A stretch of DNA of 64,000 nt from contig CAYYVQ010000001.1 of the NCBI GenBank assembly GCA_964475205.1, forward strand, positions 62,001 to 126,000, in the 5' to 3' direction. This document shows positions 26,518 to 35,393 of the stretch, piece by piece. This stretch comes from CAYSRM01 sp964475205. GTDB lineage: Bacteria > Verrucomicrobiota > Kiritimatiellia > UBA8416 > CAYSRM01. Under the pieces are notes generated by a model. That model did no database searches. It was not told where the DNA came from and saw nothing but the letters and a program-made list of their open reading frames with translations. Numbering within the stretch: the stretch's first letter is position 1; each line of letters starts with the position of its first letter. The translations under genes were made by a program, and so were the position numbers.

Positions 26518-26602
26518 CACGGATAACACTGATTACACGGATAAAGTATAAGAATTATGAATATAAAACACAAATCCGTGTTATCAGTGCAATCAGTGTT
26601 TT
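26518..26602. repeat. Inverted repeat with CACGGATAACACTGATTACACGGAT-type arms
   Basis: The left arm (26518-26543: CACGGATAACACTGATTACA and on) and the right arm (26574-26602: ATCCGTGTTATCAGTGCAAT and on) are imperfect inverted copies about 30 bases apart. Similar AACCACGGATNACACNGAT repeats occur as intergenic sequences in many bacteria. It lies between the divergent helicase and wzm genes, with no coding. Confidence 0.7.
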
Positions 26603-26638
26603 ACAAAATATCAGCAATCGACTTGTATATTATTCCGA

Positions 26639-26660
26639 AAAGTTGATGAATAGATCAGGC
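26639..26660. repeat. Family-2 MITE-like element, terminal fragment
   Basis: AAGTTGATGAATAGATCAGG then C, followed by TA at 26661-26662: the inverse of the left end of copies 1 and 2. Only the last 22 bases remain, 62 bases before the wzm start codon. Confidence 0.7.
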
Positions 26661-26721
26661 TAATGGCAAAGAACTTTTATTTCAAATTGACATTAACGAT
26701 TGTGGGGAAAACAATCTAGGC

Positions 26722-27519
26722 ATGGTTCGACTATTTAAAGAAATCTATGAGTACAGGGAGTTGCTGTGGATACTTGTGGGACGCAATCTCAAGATCCGTT
26801 ACAAAAGCTCTGTTTTGGGCTTTTTCTGGTCATTGTTGACGCCCTTGATGTTCATACTCATTTACGGTATTTTTGCCGGGATACTAAAATTTGCAGGTTC
26901 TATCCCCAATTTTCTACAATATCTGATCGTAGGGATAATCACCTGGCAATTCACTGCAATGTGTCTCAATGATTCCCTTTACGCTATACTGGGCAGTTCG
27001 AATCTTGTTAAAAAGACTGCTTTCCCGCGAATTATTCTGCCTCTTGCCACGGTATTTGCCAACTTGTTCAATTTCCTGCTCACCACAGCGGTGCTGATAC
27101 TCTATCTTTTGCTTACGGGCATGTCTTTTAGTCATGTCTACCTCTTGCCGCTTGTAATTCTCACCCATCTTTCGCTTTGTATCGGTATTTCCATGATAAT
27201 ATCATCCGCCAATGTCTTTTTCCGGGACACAGAACACATTGTCGGTGTTGTTACGCTGGCCTGGTTCTTTCTTACCCCTGTGATTTACCCGGTTTTCAGA
27301 ATGATGGACGCAATACCTAGACCCTGGATGGAATATGCTGTTTTCCTGAATCCCATGACAGGCCTGGTATGCGCTTACAGAAAGTTGCTCATGGGACTTA
27401 CTCCAGAGTCGGTAGAACCGGCAATGGTTTTTATCTCAGCGCTGGTATGCTGGCTGATAATGCCCCTGGGAATATGGATTTTTCAGAAAGTGGAGGTGAG
27501 ATTCGGTGACGAACTCTAA
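26722..27519 (+). CDS. wzm: ABC-2 type polysaccharide export permease
   Basis: A 265-residue inner-membrane protein with six predicted membrane segments (FFWSLLTPLMFILIYGIFAG first, LVCWLIMPLGIWIFQKVEV last). It is the permease half of a Wzm/Wzt (TagG/RfbA) exporter that moves finished O-antigen or similar glycans across the inner membrane. It begins with the typical amphipathic MVRLFKEIYEYRELLWILVG RNLK signature of the family. It overlaps the ATPase gene by 14 bases. A TTGACA-like -35 at 26687-26692 lies close upstream. The substrate is presumably made by other envelope genes such as manC downstream. Confidence 0.9.
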   Translation: MVRLFKEIYEYRELLWILVGRNLKIRYKSSVLGFFWSLLTPLMFILIYGIFAGILKFAGSIPNFLQYLIVGIITWQFTAMCLNDSLYAILGSSNLVKKTAFPRIILPLATVFANLFNFLLTTAVLILYLLLTGMSFSHVYLLPLVILTHLSLCIGISMIISSANVFFRDTEHIVGVVTLAWFFLTPVIYPVFRMMDAIPRPWMEYAVFLNPMTGLVCAYRKLLMGLTPESVEPAMVFISALVCWLIMPLGIWIFQKVEVRFGDEL

Positions 27520-28720
27520 AGAAAATATCGTTGCAATACAGTTTGAGAATGTGACGAAGCAGTATCGCCTCCAACAGAAAGGCACAAGAACGGTCAAGTC
27601 GACAGCGCTCAGTTTGATCGGCAGAAGGAAAAAACCCGACTTTTTTGCTGCTCTCAGAGATGTTGACCTGAAAGTAAATAAAGGCGAAACTCTCGGCATT
27701 ATAGGCTACAACGGGGCGGGCAAGAGCACTTTGCTTTCTCTTGTGGCCGGCACCATAATTCCCAGCAGCGGCCGGATACACACGACAGGCACAATATCAT
27801 CACTCCTCGAATTAGGGGCAGGGTTTCACCCCGATCTTACAGGACGGGAGAATGTTTTTCTTTACGGAGCGATAATGGGGCTTTCGCAGGAACGCATGAA
27901 GGAACGTTTTGATGATATTACGGAATTTGCCGACATAGGAGACTTCATTAACCAGCCGGTGAAGCACTATTCATCCGGTATGTATGTAAGACTCGGTTTC
28001 GCCGTGGCTGTGGAGGTTGACCCCGATATTCTTCTTATTGACGAGGTTTTTGCCGTGGGTGATGTTGATTTTCAGAAGAAATGTCTTAAGAAGATGAGTG
28101 AGTTCAGGGATAGAAATAAAACAATGGTTATCGTTTCTCACGATCTACCCACTATACAGTCCATAAGCGACCGGATACTTCTGTTGGATCAAGGAAAAGT
28201 TAAAGGACTGGGCTCTCCTGACTCTGTTGTTGACACATACCAGGCTCTTTCACGGAAACGAACAGCAGAGGCCGTGGGAAGAGAGTGGGGGACCGGCGAA
28301 GCAAGAATTGAGAACGTTGAAGTCCTCGATACAAACGGAAACCCTGCCGAAATTTTCAAGACAGGCGATACGATGACAGTGATTCTGCATTACGAAGCAT
28401 TTGAACGGATCGATTCGCCGGTTTTCGGCTTTTCTATAGCCGACAGGCACGGCCGAACGGTTTTTGGAAGCAATACCCAGGTTGATGGAGTTAATCCTGC
28501 GCAAATAGAGGGAAAAGGCACGCTCAGATTGGAAATCGGACCTGTGCCGATGGCTAAAGGCACGTATCTGCTCTCCTTTTCCCTGCACTCGCCTGACCAT
28601 AAGAAAAATTACCATAGAATCGATAACCGCTTTCCTGTTGCCATTGAATCCGAAAGCCAGCTTGAAGGATACTGCATAATGCCCTACAGGTGGAGTCCCA
28701 CTGAGATAACACAAAGATAA
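27506..28720 (+). CDS. wzt: Polysaccharide export ABC transporter ATPase with C-terminal sugar-binding domain
   Basis: A 404-residue ATPase of the Wzt family. The start is GTG at 27506, with a strong GGAGGTGA six bases before it, inside the end of wzm. The ABC domain has Walker A GYNGAGKST (near residue 70), the signature YSSGMYVRLGFA and Walker B DILLIDEVFAVGD. After about residue 255 comes a beta-sandwich (DTMTVILHYEAFE, FGFSIADRHGRTVFGSN) matching the Wzt C-terminal domain that recognises the terminal cap of the O-polysaccharide in systems such as E. coli O9a. So chain-length-capped glycan export is likely. It is followed after 6 bases by nadC. Confidence 0.92.
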   Translation: MTNSKENIVAIQFENVTKQYRLQQKGTRTVKSTALSLIGRRKKPDFFAALRDVDLKVNKGETLGIIGYNGAGKSTLLSLVAGTIIPSSGRIHTTGTISSLLELGAGFHPDLTGRENVFLYGAIMGLSQERMKERFDDITEFADIGDFINQPVKHYSSGMYVRLGFAVAVEVDPDILLIDEVFAVGDVDFQKKCLKKMSEFRDRNKTMVIVSHDLPTIQSISDRILLLDQGKVKGLGSPDSVVDTYQALSRKRTAEAVGREWGTGEARIENVEVLDTNGNPAEIFKTGDTMTVILHYEAFERIDSPVFGFSIADRHGRTVFGSNTQVDGVNPAQIEGKGTLRLEIGPVPMAKGTYLLSFSLHSPDHKKNYHRIDNRFPVAIESESQLEGYCIMPYRWSPTEITQR

Positions 28721-28726
28721 ACGCAG

Positions 28727-29635
28727 ATGAATGAGCCGATAGCTGAAAAAAAAGAAATAATTGAAATTATCCGCCTTGCCTTGGATGAGGATATAGGCAC
28801 GGGAGATGTAACAACCGAAGCGCTGGTCAAAGGGGACGTTCACGTTGAGGCCGGAATCATCGCCCGCGAGCAGAGTATAGTCGCAGGTATAAGTGTGGCG
28901 GCCAGGGTTTTCAAGGAGGTTGAATCAAAACTGGACTGCAGACCGCTGAGGGATGACGGGGATAATGTTTCCGAAGGCGAAACTGTGCTCACTGTCTCAG
29001 GGCCCGCCGCCGCGATACTGACGGCAGAAAGGACGGCTCTTAACTTTTTGCAGCGCATGTCCGGAATCGCTACCATGGCGGGTCAATTTGTCGAGCAGGT
29101 CGCGAATTTCAATACTATTATTCTAGATACCCGGAAAACCACACCAGCTCTGAGAATCCTGGAAAAATATGCCTCTTCCTGCGGCGGAGCGCGCAATCAC
29201 AGGATGGGGCTTTACGACTGCTTCCTGATAAAAGACAATCACCGCGCACTTTGGGCAAAAGGCGCCGTCAAACTGGATCTGGCTTCCGCAATAAGGGCTG
29301 CCAGGACATACAAGCCTGGAATCCCAGTCGAAATCGAGGTTGAAACAGAAGACGAACTGAGATCGGCACTGGAAGCAGAACCGGACTGGGCTCTTCTTGA
29401 TAACATGAGCCTGCCGCTGATGAAAAGATGTGTTTCAATTTGCGCAGGCAGATGCAAAACGGAAGCTTCCGGAGGCATAGGGCTTCAAAATGCCAGGCAG
29501 GTGGCGGAAACAGGCGTGGACGCGGTCTCGCTGGGCTGCCTGACGCATTCAGCCAGATCTGTGGATTTTTCTCTGGAAATTACGGCTTTTGACAAGGCAT
29601 GCGACGCCCCTCCAAAAGAGCCTGGACAGCAATGA
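28727..29635 (+). CDS. nadC: Nicotinate-nucleotide pyrophosphorylase (quinolinate phosphoribosyltransferase)
   Basis: Makes nicotinate mononucleotide from quinolinate and PRPP, the last step of the de novo part of NAD synthesis. The 302 residues carry LDEDIGTGDVTTEALV, ERTALNFLQRMSGIATMA, LDTRKTTPALRILEKYA (substrate-binding Arg/Lys) and VDAVSLGCLTHS. The protein is cytoplasmic. Its TGA overlaps the ATG of coaX (ATGA at 29632-29635), and wzt ends six bases before it, so it is part of a long plus-strand run of housekeeping genes. NadA and NadB are not in the window; nadK lies at the far right. Confidence 0.96.
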   Translation: MNEPIAEKKEIIEIIRLALDEDIGTGDVTTEALVKGDVHVEAGIIAREQSIVAGISVAARVFKEVESKLDCRPLRDDGDNVSEGETVLTVSGPAAAILTAERTALNFLQRMSGIATMAGQFVEQVANFNTIILDTRKTTPALRILEKYASSCGGARNHRMGLYDCFLIKDNHRALWAKGAVKLDLASAIRAARTYKPGIPVEIEVETEDELRSALEAEPDWALLDNMSLPLMKRCVSICAGRCKTEASGGIGLQNARQVAETGVDAVSLGCLTHSARSVDFSLEITAFDKACDAPPKEPGQQ

Positions 29636-30384
29636 CAGCGTTGATTGATATCGGAAATACGACAACTGTCGTCGGTCTGGCGAGGGGATCGAGAATTGTC
29701 AAAGTCTGCAGGATACCCACCCGGGCAGTAGCAAGGAACAGGGACTTGCAGTCCAATGAGAACCTGCAACCGCTCCAATCAGCCAATGCGGCCGTAATGT
29801 GTTCAGTTGTTCCTGAGTTATGCAAAATCTGGGAAAGCTGGCTGACGCGGGTCACTGGATCACGCCCGATTATCGTTAATCATAAGTCCAACCTTGGCAT
29901 GGGCATATCGTATCCTCATCCTTCATCAATTGGCGGAGACAGGCTGGCAAATGCGGCGGGAGCGTCATTCCTCTACGGGTACCCGGCAATAATTGCCGAC
30001 TTTGGCACTGCGCTGACATTTGATGTAATAGACAGCGAGAACAGCTACATTGGAGGCGCCATAGCGCCGGGATTGAGCTTTATGACCGACTACCTTGCAG
30101 ACAGGACCGCTTTGCTGCCCAGGATAAACATTAAAGGGAATTGCCCGGCCGTTGGAAGGAGCACCAGCGGAGCAATGAGGCTCGGCGCGCGAGTCGGGTA
30201 CAGCGGAATGGTCAAAGAACTTGTGCGTCACCTTCGCAAGCAACTGGGCTCTAAACATGTGCCTCTGGTTCTGACCGGCGGCAGCGCCGGGCTGATCGGG
30301 CAATACCTTCAAATGAAATTTCAGCTTGATTCAAACCTTACACTCAAAGGATTGAGGCGAATCTACGAATTGAACAAAGGGTAG
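29632..30384 (+). CDS. coaX: Type III pantothenate kinase
   Basis: Phosphorylates pantothenate in the first committed step of coenzyme A synthesis. 250 residues from the ATG at 29632 (an earlier in-frame start at 29599 lies inside nadC and is unlikely). ASKHA-fold signatures: DIGNTTTVVGL (phosphate 1), SIGGDRLANAAGA, IIADFGTALTFDVI (catalytic Asp) and GGAIAPGLSF. Translationally coupled to nadC through the ATGA overlap. Type III enzymes are typical of many Gram-negative bacteria and are not feedback-inhibited by CoA. Confidence 0.95.
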   Translation: MTALIDIGNTTTVVGLARGSRIVKVCRIPTRAVARNRDLQSNENLQPLQSANAAVMCSVVPELCKIWESWLTRVTGSRPIIVNHKSNLGMGISYPHPSSIGGDRLANAAGASFLYGYPAIIADFGTALTFDVIDSENSYIGGAIAPGLSFMTDYLADRTALLPRINIKGNCPAVGRSTSGAMRLGARVGYSGMVKELVRHLRKQLGSKHVPLVLTGGSAGLIGQYLQMKFQLDSNLTLKGLRRIYELNKG

Positions 30385-30427
30385 CGCGGGCTTTACGGAA
30401 AAGGCTGTAAAAAAGGGAGGAATACCC

Positions 30428-31519
30428 ATGACAACAAAAAAAAACAATTATGCTGTTATTATGGCAGGTGGAAAAGGTGAACGTTTCTGGCCGCTGAGCA
30501 CCTCCGCGCATCCAAAGCAACTCCTCAGCCTGGTCGGCAGTAAACCCCTGATCACGCTTGCGGTGGAGCGCCTCAAAGGTTTTATCCCTATTGAGAATAT
30601 ACTGGTTATTACAAATCAGTCTCTTCTCGAAGCAACGCATAAAGCAATACCTGAATTGCCGAAAAAAAATCTTGTAGGGGAACCCTTTGGGCGGGACACA
30701 GCCGCTGCCTGCGCACTGGCCTTGGCTCTTGTTAAAGCACGGGATTCTTCCGCGGCGTTCTGCATTCTTACCGCCGATCACATAATCGGCGAAGTCGAGA
30801 CTTTTCAGCGATCGCTGTCGGATGCGCTGGATCTGGCTCGACAAAGAGATGTTCTGATTACAATCGGCATCGAGCCGGCGTTTGCCAGTTCCGCCTACGG
30901 CTATATTGAAACAGGTGACGAGATCGGGACCCGAGGCAAAACCGGATTTATGCAGGCGAAAAGGTTTGTGGAAAAGCCGGATTCCGCCAAGGCTCGGGAA
31001 TACCTCGCGGCCGGAAATTTCTATTGGAACTCCGGAATGTTTGTCTGGTCTGCGGCCTCCCTGGAGAATGCGCTACAGCGGTACAAACCGCAACTCAAGG
31101 AGATGGCTGAGACCATGGAAGCTTTAGTTGGATCAGAAGAATTTGAGACAAAGCTGGAAGAGGAATACTCTAGACTGGAGAAGATATCCATTGATTATGC
31201 CGTCATGGAGAAGGCGGATAATATTGTAATGGTAAAAGGTACATTCCCTTGGGATGATGTTGGATCATGGAATGCAATCGGCAATCATTTTGACAAAGAC
31301 GCGTCAGAAAATGTTGTTGTGGGCAATTCTGAAATACTTGACAGCGCAGGCAATATCGTTGTTTCCGATAATCGGATGACTGCTCTGCTCGGCGTGCGTG
31401 ACCTTGTAGTGGTTCAAGCGCCCCGTGCAACGCTGATCTGTCACAAGGACCGCGCAGAAGATGTAAAGAAACTGGTAAAACGGTTGAACGAAAAAAAGGA
31501 CTATCAGCAGTTGCTGTAA
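30428..31519 (+). CDS. manC: Mannose-1-phosphate guanylyltransferase
   Basis: Makes GDP-mannose from mannose 1-phosphate and GTP, a precursor for mannose, fucose or rhamnose units of envelope polysaccharides. 363 residues with the nucleotidyltransferase signature AGGKGERFWPLS at about 14-25, ILTADHIIGEVETF, AYGYIETGDE, RFVEKPDSAKAREYL and NFYWNSGMFVW. The length is that of the monofunctional form, without the phosphomannose isomerase domain. A GGGAGG site lies before the ATG. Functionally it fits the upstream wzm/wzt exporter, though housekeeping genes separate them. Confidence 0.93.
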   Translation: MTTKKNNYAVIMAGGKGERFWPLSTSAHPKQLLSLVGSKPLITLAVERLKGFIPIENILVITNQSLLEATHKAIPELPKKNLVGEPFGRDTAAACALALALVKARDSSAAFCILTADHIIGEVETFQRSLSDALDLARQRDVLITIGIEPAFASSAYGYIETGDEIGTRGKTGFMQAKRFVEKPDSAKAREYLAAGNFYWNSGMFVWSAASLENALQRYKPQLKEMAETMEALVGSEEFETKLEEEYSRLEKISIDYAVMEKADNIVMVKGTFPWDDVGSWNAIGNHFDKDASENVVVGNSEILDSAGNIVVSDNRMTALLGVRDLVVVQAPRATLICHKDRAEDVKKLVKRLNEKKDYQQLL

Positions 31520-31567
31520 ATCCGGAACAACAGAAAAGCTGCGATAAAACGCTGTCAGAAGTTTTTT

Positions 31568-31684
31568 ATGAAGACTGAAAACGGGGAATACGTTCAAAAA
31601 ATCGGCGGCCCGACTTATTGCAAAAGTGAAATTTGTACAGACAACCGTGTCGTCAACTTTGACAGTAACCTTCTGGACAAATAA
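31568..31684 (+). CDS. Possible 38-residue small protein
   Basis: ATG at 31568 opens a frame reading MKTENGEYVQKIGGPTYCKS, then EICTDNRVVNFDSNLLDK, to TAA at 31682-31684. It fills the 176-base gap between manC and ruvX on the same strand. The two Cys residues and the ordinary composition make it look like protein, but there is no clear ribosome-binding site and no known relative that I recognise. It could equally be a leftover of a lost gene. Confidence 0.25.
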   Translation: MKTENGEYVQKIGGPTYCKSEICTDNRVVNFDSNLLDK

Positions 31685-31695
31685 GTATAACGCTA

Positions 31696-32130
31696 ATGAA
31701 ATATCTTGGAATTGATTACGGCCGCAAAAGGATAGGTCTTGCGATCAGCGATTTCACCGCTATGATCTCAATGCCTCTTGATGTAATCCGTGTTAGATCA
31801 AAAAAGGAAACCATCGACGCTATACGAGAAGTTTGCGAAGAAAAGGACGTTGGACACATCGTATTAGGTTTGCCATTGAATATGGATGGAACAAGAGGAG
31901 AGATGACAGAGGAAGCTTCCTCTTTTGCGGAAGACCTGCGCTCAGCCCTGAATGTCGAAGTTCTTGAATGGGACGAGCGCCTGAGCAGCGCTTTCGCCGA
32001 AAAGGCGCTCCTGGAAAACGATATGTCCAGGAGCTACAGAAAAACGGTTAGAGATAAGATAGCTGCCCAGTCAATTCTGCAGTCCTATCTCGATTCGCGG
32101 CAGGAGGATTTTTTCGGCCAATATGATTGA
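31696..32130 (+). CDS. ruvX: Putative pre-16S rRNA nuclease (RuvX/YqgF family)
   Basis: A 144-residue RNase H-fold nuclease that in E. coli trims the 5' end of 16S rRNA precursors and in some bacteria resolves Holliday junctions. Signatures: YLGIDYGRKRIGLAISD (first catalytic Asp), HIVLGLPLNMDGTRGEM, EWDERLSSAFAEKAL and DKIAAQSILQSYLDSR (last acidic site). The length is typical. It overlaps the next gene by eight bases if truA starts at 32123. Confidence 0.93.
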   Translation: MKYLGIDYGRKRIGLAISDFTAMISMPLDVIRVRSKKETIDAIREVCEEKDVGHIVLGLPLNMDGTRGEMTEEASSFAEDLRSALNVEVLEWDERLSSAFAEKALLENDMSRSYRKTVRDKIAAQSILQSYLDSRQEDFFGQYD

Positions 32131-32878
32131 TCCGAACATGACTCGCAGATATCGCGTTGATGTTTCCTATGATGGCAGCAATTACGCGGGGTGGCAGATT
32201 CAGCCGAATGCTGTGACAGTTCAGGAGGTTCTCCAGGAAGCTCTGATGGGGCTGACCGGGAATAAAGTCACGGTGCATGGAAGCGGCAGAACGGACCGAG
32301 GTGTGCATGCGCGAAGACAGACGGCACATTTTGACCTGCCCGCAGGCTGTCAGATTGAGTCCCTGAAAAAAGCGTTGAATGCGCTTTTGCCACCGGACAT
32401 TCGAGTTTACAAAGCTATGCCTGCTGATTCAGATTTTCACGCCAGGCTAAGCGCTAAAGGCAAAGAATACCGTTATTTTATATGGAATGGGGACGTTGTT
32501 CCGCCGTTTCTTTATCGCTACCGAACAAGAGTTCCGGCAAAGCTTGATGCCGAAAAAATGCGTGCCGCATCTCAATACCTGATAGGCGAACACGATTTCA
32601 GAGCATTTTCGGCCAACCCGGACAGACCCGTTGAGTCCAATGTCAGGAAAATATGGAAACTTGCAATATCCAGGAAAGGTTCAGAAGTTGTAATAAGTGT
32701 CAAGGGGAGCGGATTCCTGTACAAAATGGTACGAAGTATAGCCGGGCATCTGGTAAGGGTAGGGGAAGGGCGCGTAAATCCGGAACAGACAAAGGATATC
32801 ATGGAGAGTCGAAAAAGAACGGCTCTTGTAAAAACCGCTCCGCCTCAAGGCCTTTTTCTCTGGAACGTCTCATACTGA
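32123..32878 (+). CDS. truA: tRNA pseudouridine(38-40) synthase
   Basis: Converts uridines 38-40 in the anticodon arm of tRNAs to pseudouridine. About 250 residues. Motifs: RVDVSYDGSNYAGWQIQPNA, then SGRTDRGVHARRQTAHFDL with the catalytic Asp, RLSAKGKEYRYFI and SGFLYKMVRSIAGHLVRVG near the end. The ATG at 32123 is nearest to an AGGAGG (32102-32107); a second ATG at 32138 gives a start closer to the family norm. Both lie in the overlap or next to the end of ruvX. Confidence 0.94.
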   Translation: MIDPNMTRRYRVDVSYDGSNYAGWQIQPNAVTVQEVLQEALMGLTGNKVTVHGSGRTDRGVHARRQTAHFDLPAGCQIESLKKALNALLPPDIRVYKAMPADSDFHARLSAKGKEYRYFIWNGDVVPPFLYRYRTRVPAKLDAEKMRAASQYLIGEHDFRAFSANPDRPVESNVRKIWKLAISRKGSEVVISVKGSGFLYKMVRSIAGHLVRVGEGRVNPEQTKDIMESRKRTALVKTAPPQGLFLWNVSY

Positions 32879-32897
32879 TCTGGCATACTCCCACTCT

Positions 32898-33572
32898 ATG
32901 AAAATCAAGATACTTCCATCTTTACTGGCTGCGGATGTTGGCGAACTGCGAAAAGCGGCGCTCAAGGCGCAGGACGAAGGCGCCGACGAGCTGCACCTTG
33001 ACATAATGGACGCACATTTTGTGCCCAATCTCAGTATGGGCCCCGACGTTGTCAAAATGGCGTCTGAAAGCTTGAACATCCCGTTAAGCGTTCATCTTAT
33101 GATGACCAATCCGGATAAATACCTCGACCGGTTTGTTGACGCCGGCGCCGATACTCTTTTTATACATATCGAAGCAGACTGTAATGTGCTGGAAACTCTT
33201 CGCAGCATAAGAGAAGGCGGGGCACGGCCCGGCATAACGCTCAACCCTGAAACTTCCGCGGATATGATATTTCACGTTCTTAATGTCGCAAGTGAAGTCT
33301 TGTGCATGAGTGTGCATCCGGGATACGGGGGCCAGTCTTTCATGCCGGTTGTCCTTGATAAAATAAGGCGCATACGTAACAAAGCCAAGGCGCTTGGCAA
33401 TGACAGCCTTGACATAATGGTTGACGGGGGAATCAATGTTGAAAATGCAGGCCGGTGCGCTGCAATGGGCGCAAATTCCTTTGTTGCCGGAACAACGCTT
33501 TATGGCGCCGATAATATGCAAAAAGAGATTGAGATGATGCGCCTTTCAGCAGAAGAAAATTTCTCATTTTGA
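32898..33572 (+). CDS. rpe: Ribulose-phosphate 3-epimerase
   Basis: Interconverts ribulose 5-phosphate and xylulose 5-phosphate in the pentose-phosphate pathway. 224 residues, TIM barrel. Catalytic and metal motifs: PSLLAADVGELRKA (Ser/Leu start), LHLDIMDAHFVPNLSMGPDV (His and Asp ligands), SVHLMMTNPDKYLDRF, MSVHPGYGGQSFMP and IMVDGGINVENAG (second Asp). Nineteen bases separate it from truA and 18 from lepA. Confidence 0.96.
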   Translation: MKIKILPSLLAADVGELRKAALKAQDEGADELHLDIMDAHFVPNLSMGPDVVKMASESLNIPLSVHLMMTNPDKYLDRFVDAGADTLFIHIEADCNVLETLRSIREGGARPGITLNPETSADMIFHVLNVASEVLCMSVHPGYGGQSFMPVVLDKIRRIRNKAKALGNDSLDIMVDGGINVENAGRCAAMGANSFVAGTTLYGADNMQKEIEMMRLSAEENFSF

Positions 33573-33590
33573 GGATTGTTGTTTCACACC

Positions 33591-35393
33591 ATGCCTAACT
33601 TTTCACATATACGGAATTTTTCAATTATTGCCCATATCTACCACGGGAAATCCACGCTGGCTGATCGTATGCTACAGATTACCCATACCGTGGCTGACCG
33701 TGAATTCAGGGACCAACTTCTTGATGACATGGACCTTGAACGTGAACGAGGCATAACAATAAAATCGCATCCCGTAACAATGAAATACAAGTCGCTTAAA
33801 GGCGAAGTATATGAACTCAACCTTATTGATACGCCCGGTCATGTTGATTTCAGTTATGAAGTCTCTCGCAGTCTGGCTGCCTGCGAGGGCGCGCTGCTTA
33901 TAATCGACGCGGCGCAGGGTGTTGAAGCTCAAACAGTTGCAAATACTTACATGGCCATAGACAATGATCTGGAGATCATCCCCGTGATCAACAAGATCGA
34001 CCTTCAAAATGCCAACGTTGAACTTGTAAAAAGCCAGATCGATGAGGCGCTTGGACTTGACACATCCCAGGTCTACTGCGTCAGCGCCAAAACAGGGGAA
34101 GGGGTCAGAGACCTGATGGAAGCCCTTGTGGAAAAAGTCCCGCCGCCTGATGCTCCGCCGGAAGGGAAGGGGACCCAGGCCCTGGTAACCGATTCACAGT
34201 ACGATTTGTTCCGGGGAGTAATCGCCCATGTGAGGGTTTTTGCAGGTTCGCTGCGACGAGACAATCGTATCAGGTTTATGCAGGAAGGAATAGAATCTGA
34301 AATCAAGGAAGTCGGTAGATTTTTCCCGAAACCGAGGGAAGTCAGAAGTCTGAATTCCGGACAAGTTGGCTATATTGTCAGTTCCATAAAAGATCCCCTT
34401 CGCGTCAGAATCGGCGATACTATTACAGATGCCAGGCACCCGGTCGAAAAACCTCTACCGGGATTTAAGAAAATCCATCCGGTTGTCTTCAGCGGCGTAT
34501 ATCCTGTTAATACTGCCGATTACGACCGGTTTAAGGACGGTCTTCAAAAATTGCGCCTGAACGACTCATCTTTTGTTTATCATCCGGAGACATCACTGGT
34601 TCTCGGGTTTGGATTCAGGTGCGGCTTTCTTGGTATGCTGCACATGGAGATAATCTACGAACGGCTCAGAAGAGAATTCGATCTTGATGTGATAAGCACG
34701 CAGCCTGCGGTAGAATATCGGATCCATCTCAGCGACAAATCTGTTCTCAGCATCGATAATCCCCACATGATGCCCGATCAGACAAAGATAGAAGAGATCA
34801 GGGAACCTATGATAAAGGCATATATTATATGTCTTAACCATCAGATTGGTGATATCATGAAACTTGCGATGGATCGCAGAGGCAGCGTCACCAATACTGA
34901 GTCGCTGGGAAGACAGCGAGTTATGCTGACGTGTAAAATGCCGCTTAACGAAGTGTTGATCGATTTTCATGATAATCTGAAAAGCGTGAGCCGAGGATAT
35001 GCTTCCATGGATTATGAACACATCGGCTATGAAGCAAGCGATATAGTGAAGCTTGACATATTGCTGAACGGGGAAGTGGTAGACGCTTTTTCCTCGCTGG
35101 TTCACAGGTCAAAAGCTGAAACCCGCGGCAGACAGGTATGCCAGGCTTTGAAAGAAGCTGTTCCACAGCACCTTTTCGCAGTTCCTGTTCAGGCTTCGAT
35201 CGGAAAAAAGATCATTGCAAGAGAAACCATTAAGGCATTGCGCAAGGACGTTACTGCGAAGCTCTATGGGGGCGATGTTACAAGAAAAAGAAAACTTTTG
35301 GAAAAGCAGAAAGCCGGAAAGAAAAGGATGAAGCAGTTTGGCAAAGTCAATGTGCCCCAGGAAGCTTTTCTTTCTGTAATGAAGGCAGGTTAA
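33591..35393 (+). CDS. lepA: Elongation factor 4 (LepA) with an unusual P-loop residue
   Basis: Translational GTPase that acts on ribosomes (back-translocation or initiation quality control). 600 residues from the ATG at 33591; a TTG at 33576 is less likely. Domains: GTPase with G1 IAHIYHGKSTLADR, G2 ERERGITIKSHPV, G3 DTPGHVDFSYEV, G4 NKIDLQNA; then beta-barrel II, EF-G-like III and V, and the C-terminal RRKLLEKQKAGKKRMKQFG typical of LepA. The G1 motif in the family is AHIDHGKST; here the Asp is Tyr17 (codon TAC, 33639-33641, where GAC is expected). All else is intact. Its TAA overlaps the ATG of lepB by one base. Confidence 0.95.
   Translation: MPNFSHIRNFSIIAHIYHGKSTLADRMLQITHTVADREFRDQLLDDMDLERERGITIKSHPVTMKYKSLKGEVYELNLIDTPGHVDFSYEVSRSLAACEGALLIIDAAQGVEAQTVANTYMAIDNDLEIIPVINKIDLQNANVELVKSQIDEALGLDTSQVYCVSAKTGEGVRDLMEALVEKVPPPDAPPEGKGTQALVTDSQYDLFRGVIAHVRVFAGSLRRDNRIRFMQEGIESEIKEVGRFFPKPREVRSLNSGQVGYIVSSIKDPLRVRIGDTITDARHPVEKPLPGFKKIHPVVFSGVYPVNTADYDRFKDGLQKLRLNDSSFVYHPETSLVLGFGFRCGFLGMLHMEIIYERLRREFDLDVISTQPAVEYRIHLSDKSVLSIDNPHMMPDQTKIEEIREPMIKAYIICLNHQIGDIMKLAMDRRGSVTNTESLGRQRVMLTCKMPLNEVLIDFHDNLKSVSRGYASMDYEHIGYEASDIVKLDILLNGEVVDAFSSLVHRSKAETRGRQVCQALKEAVPQHLFAVPVQASIGKKIIARETIKALRKDVTAKLYGGDVTRKRKLLEKQKAGKKRMKQFGKVNVPQEAFLSVMKAG

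Noticed and set aside
30344..30844. Minus-strand 166-codon frame across the coaX/manC junction
   Set aside because: Antisense to two clear genes; no start signal or domain.
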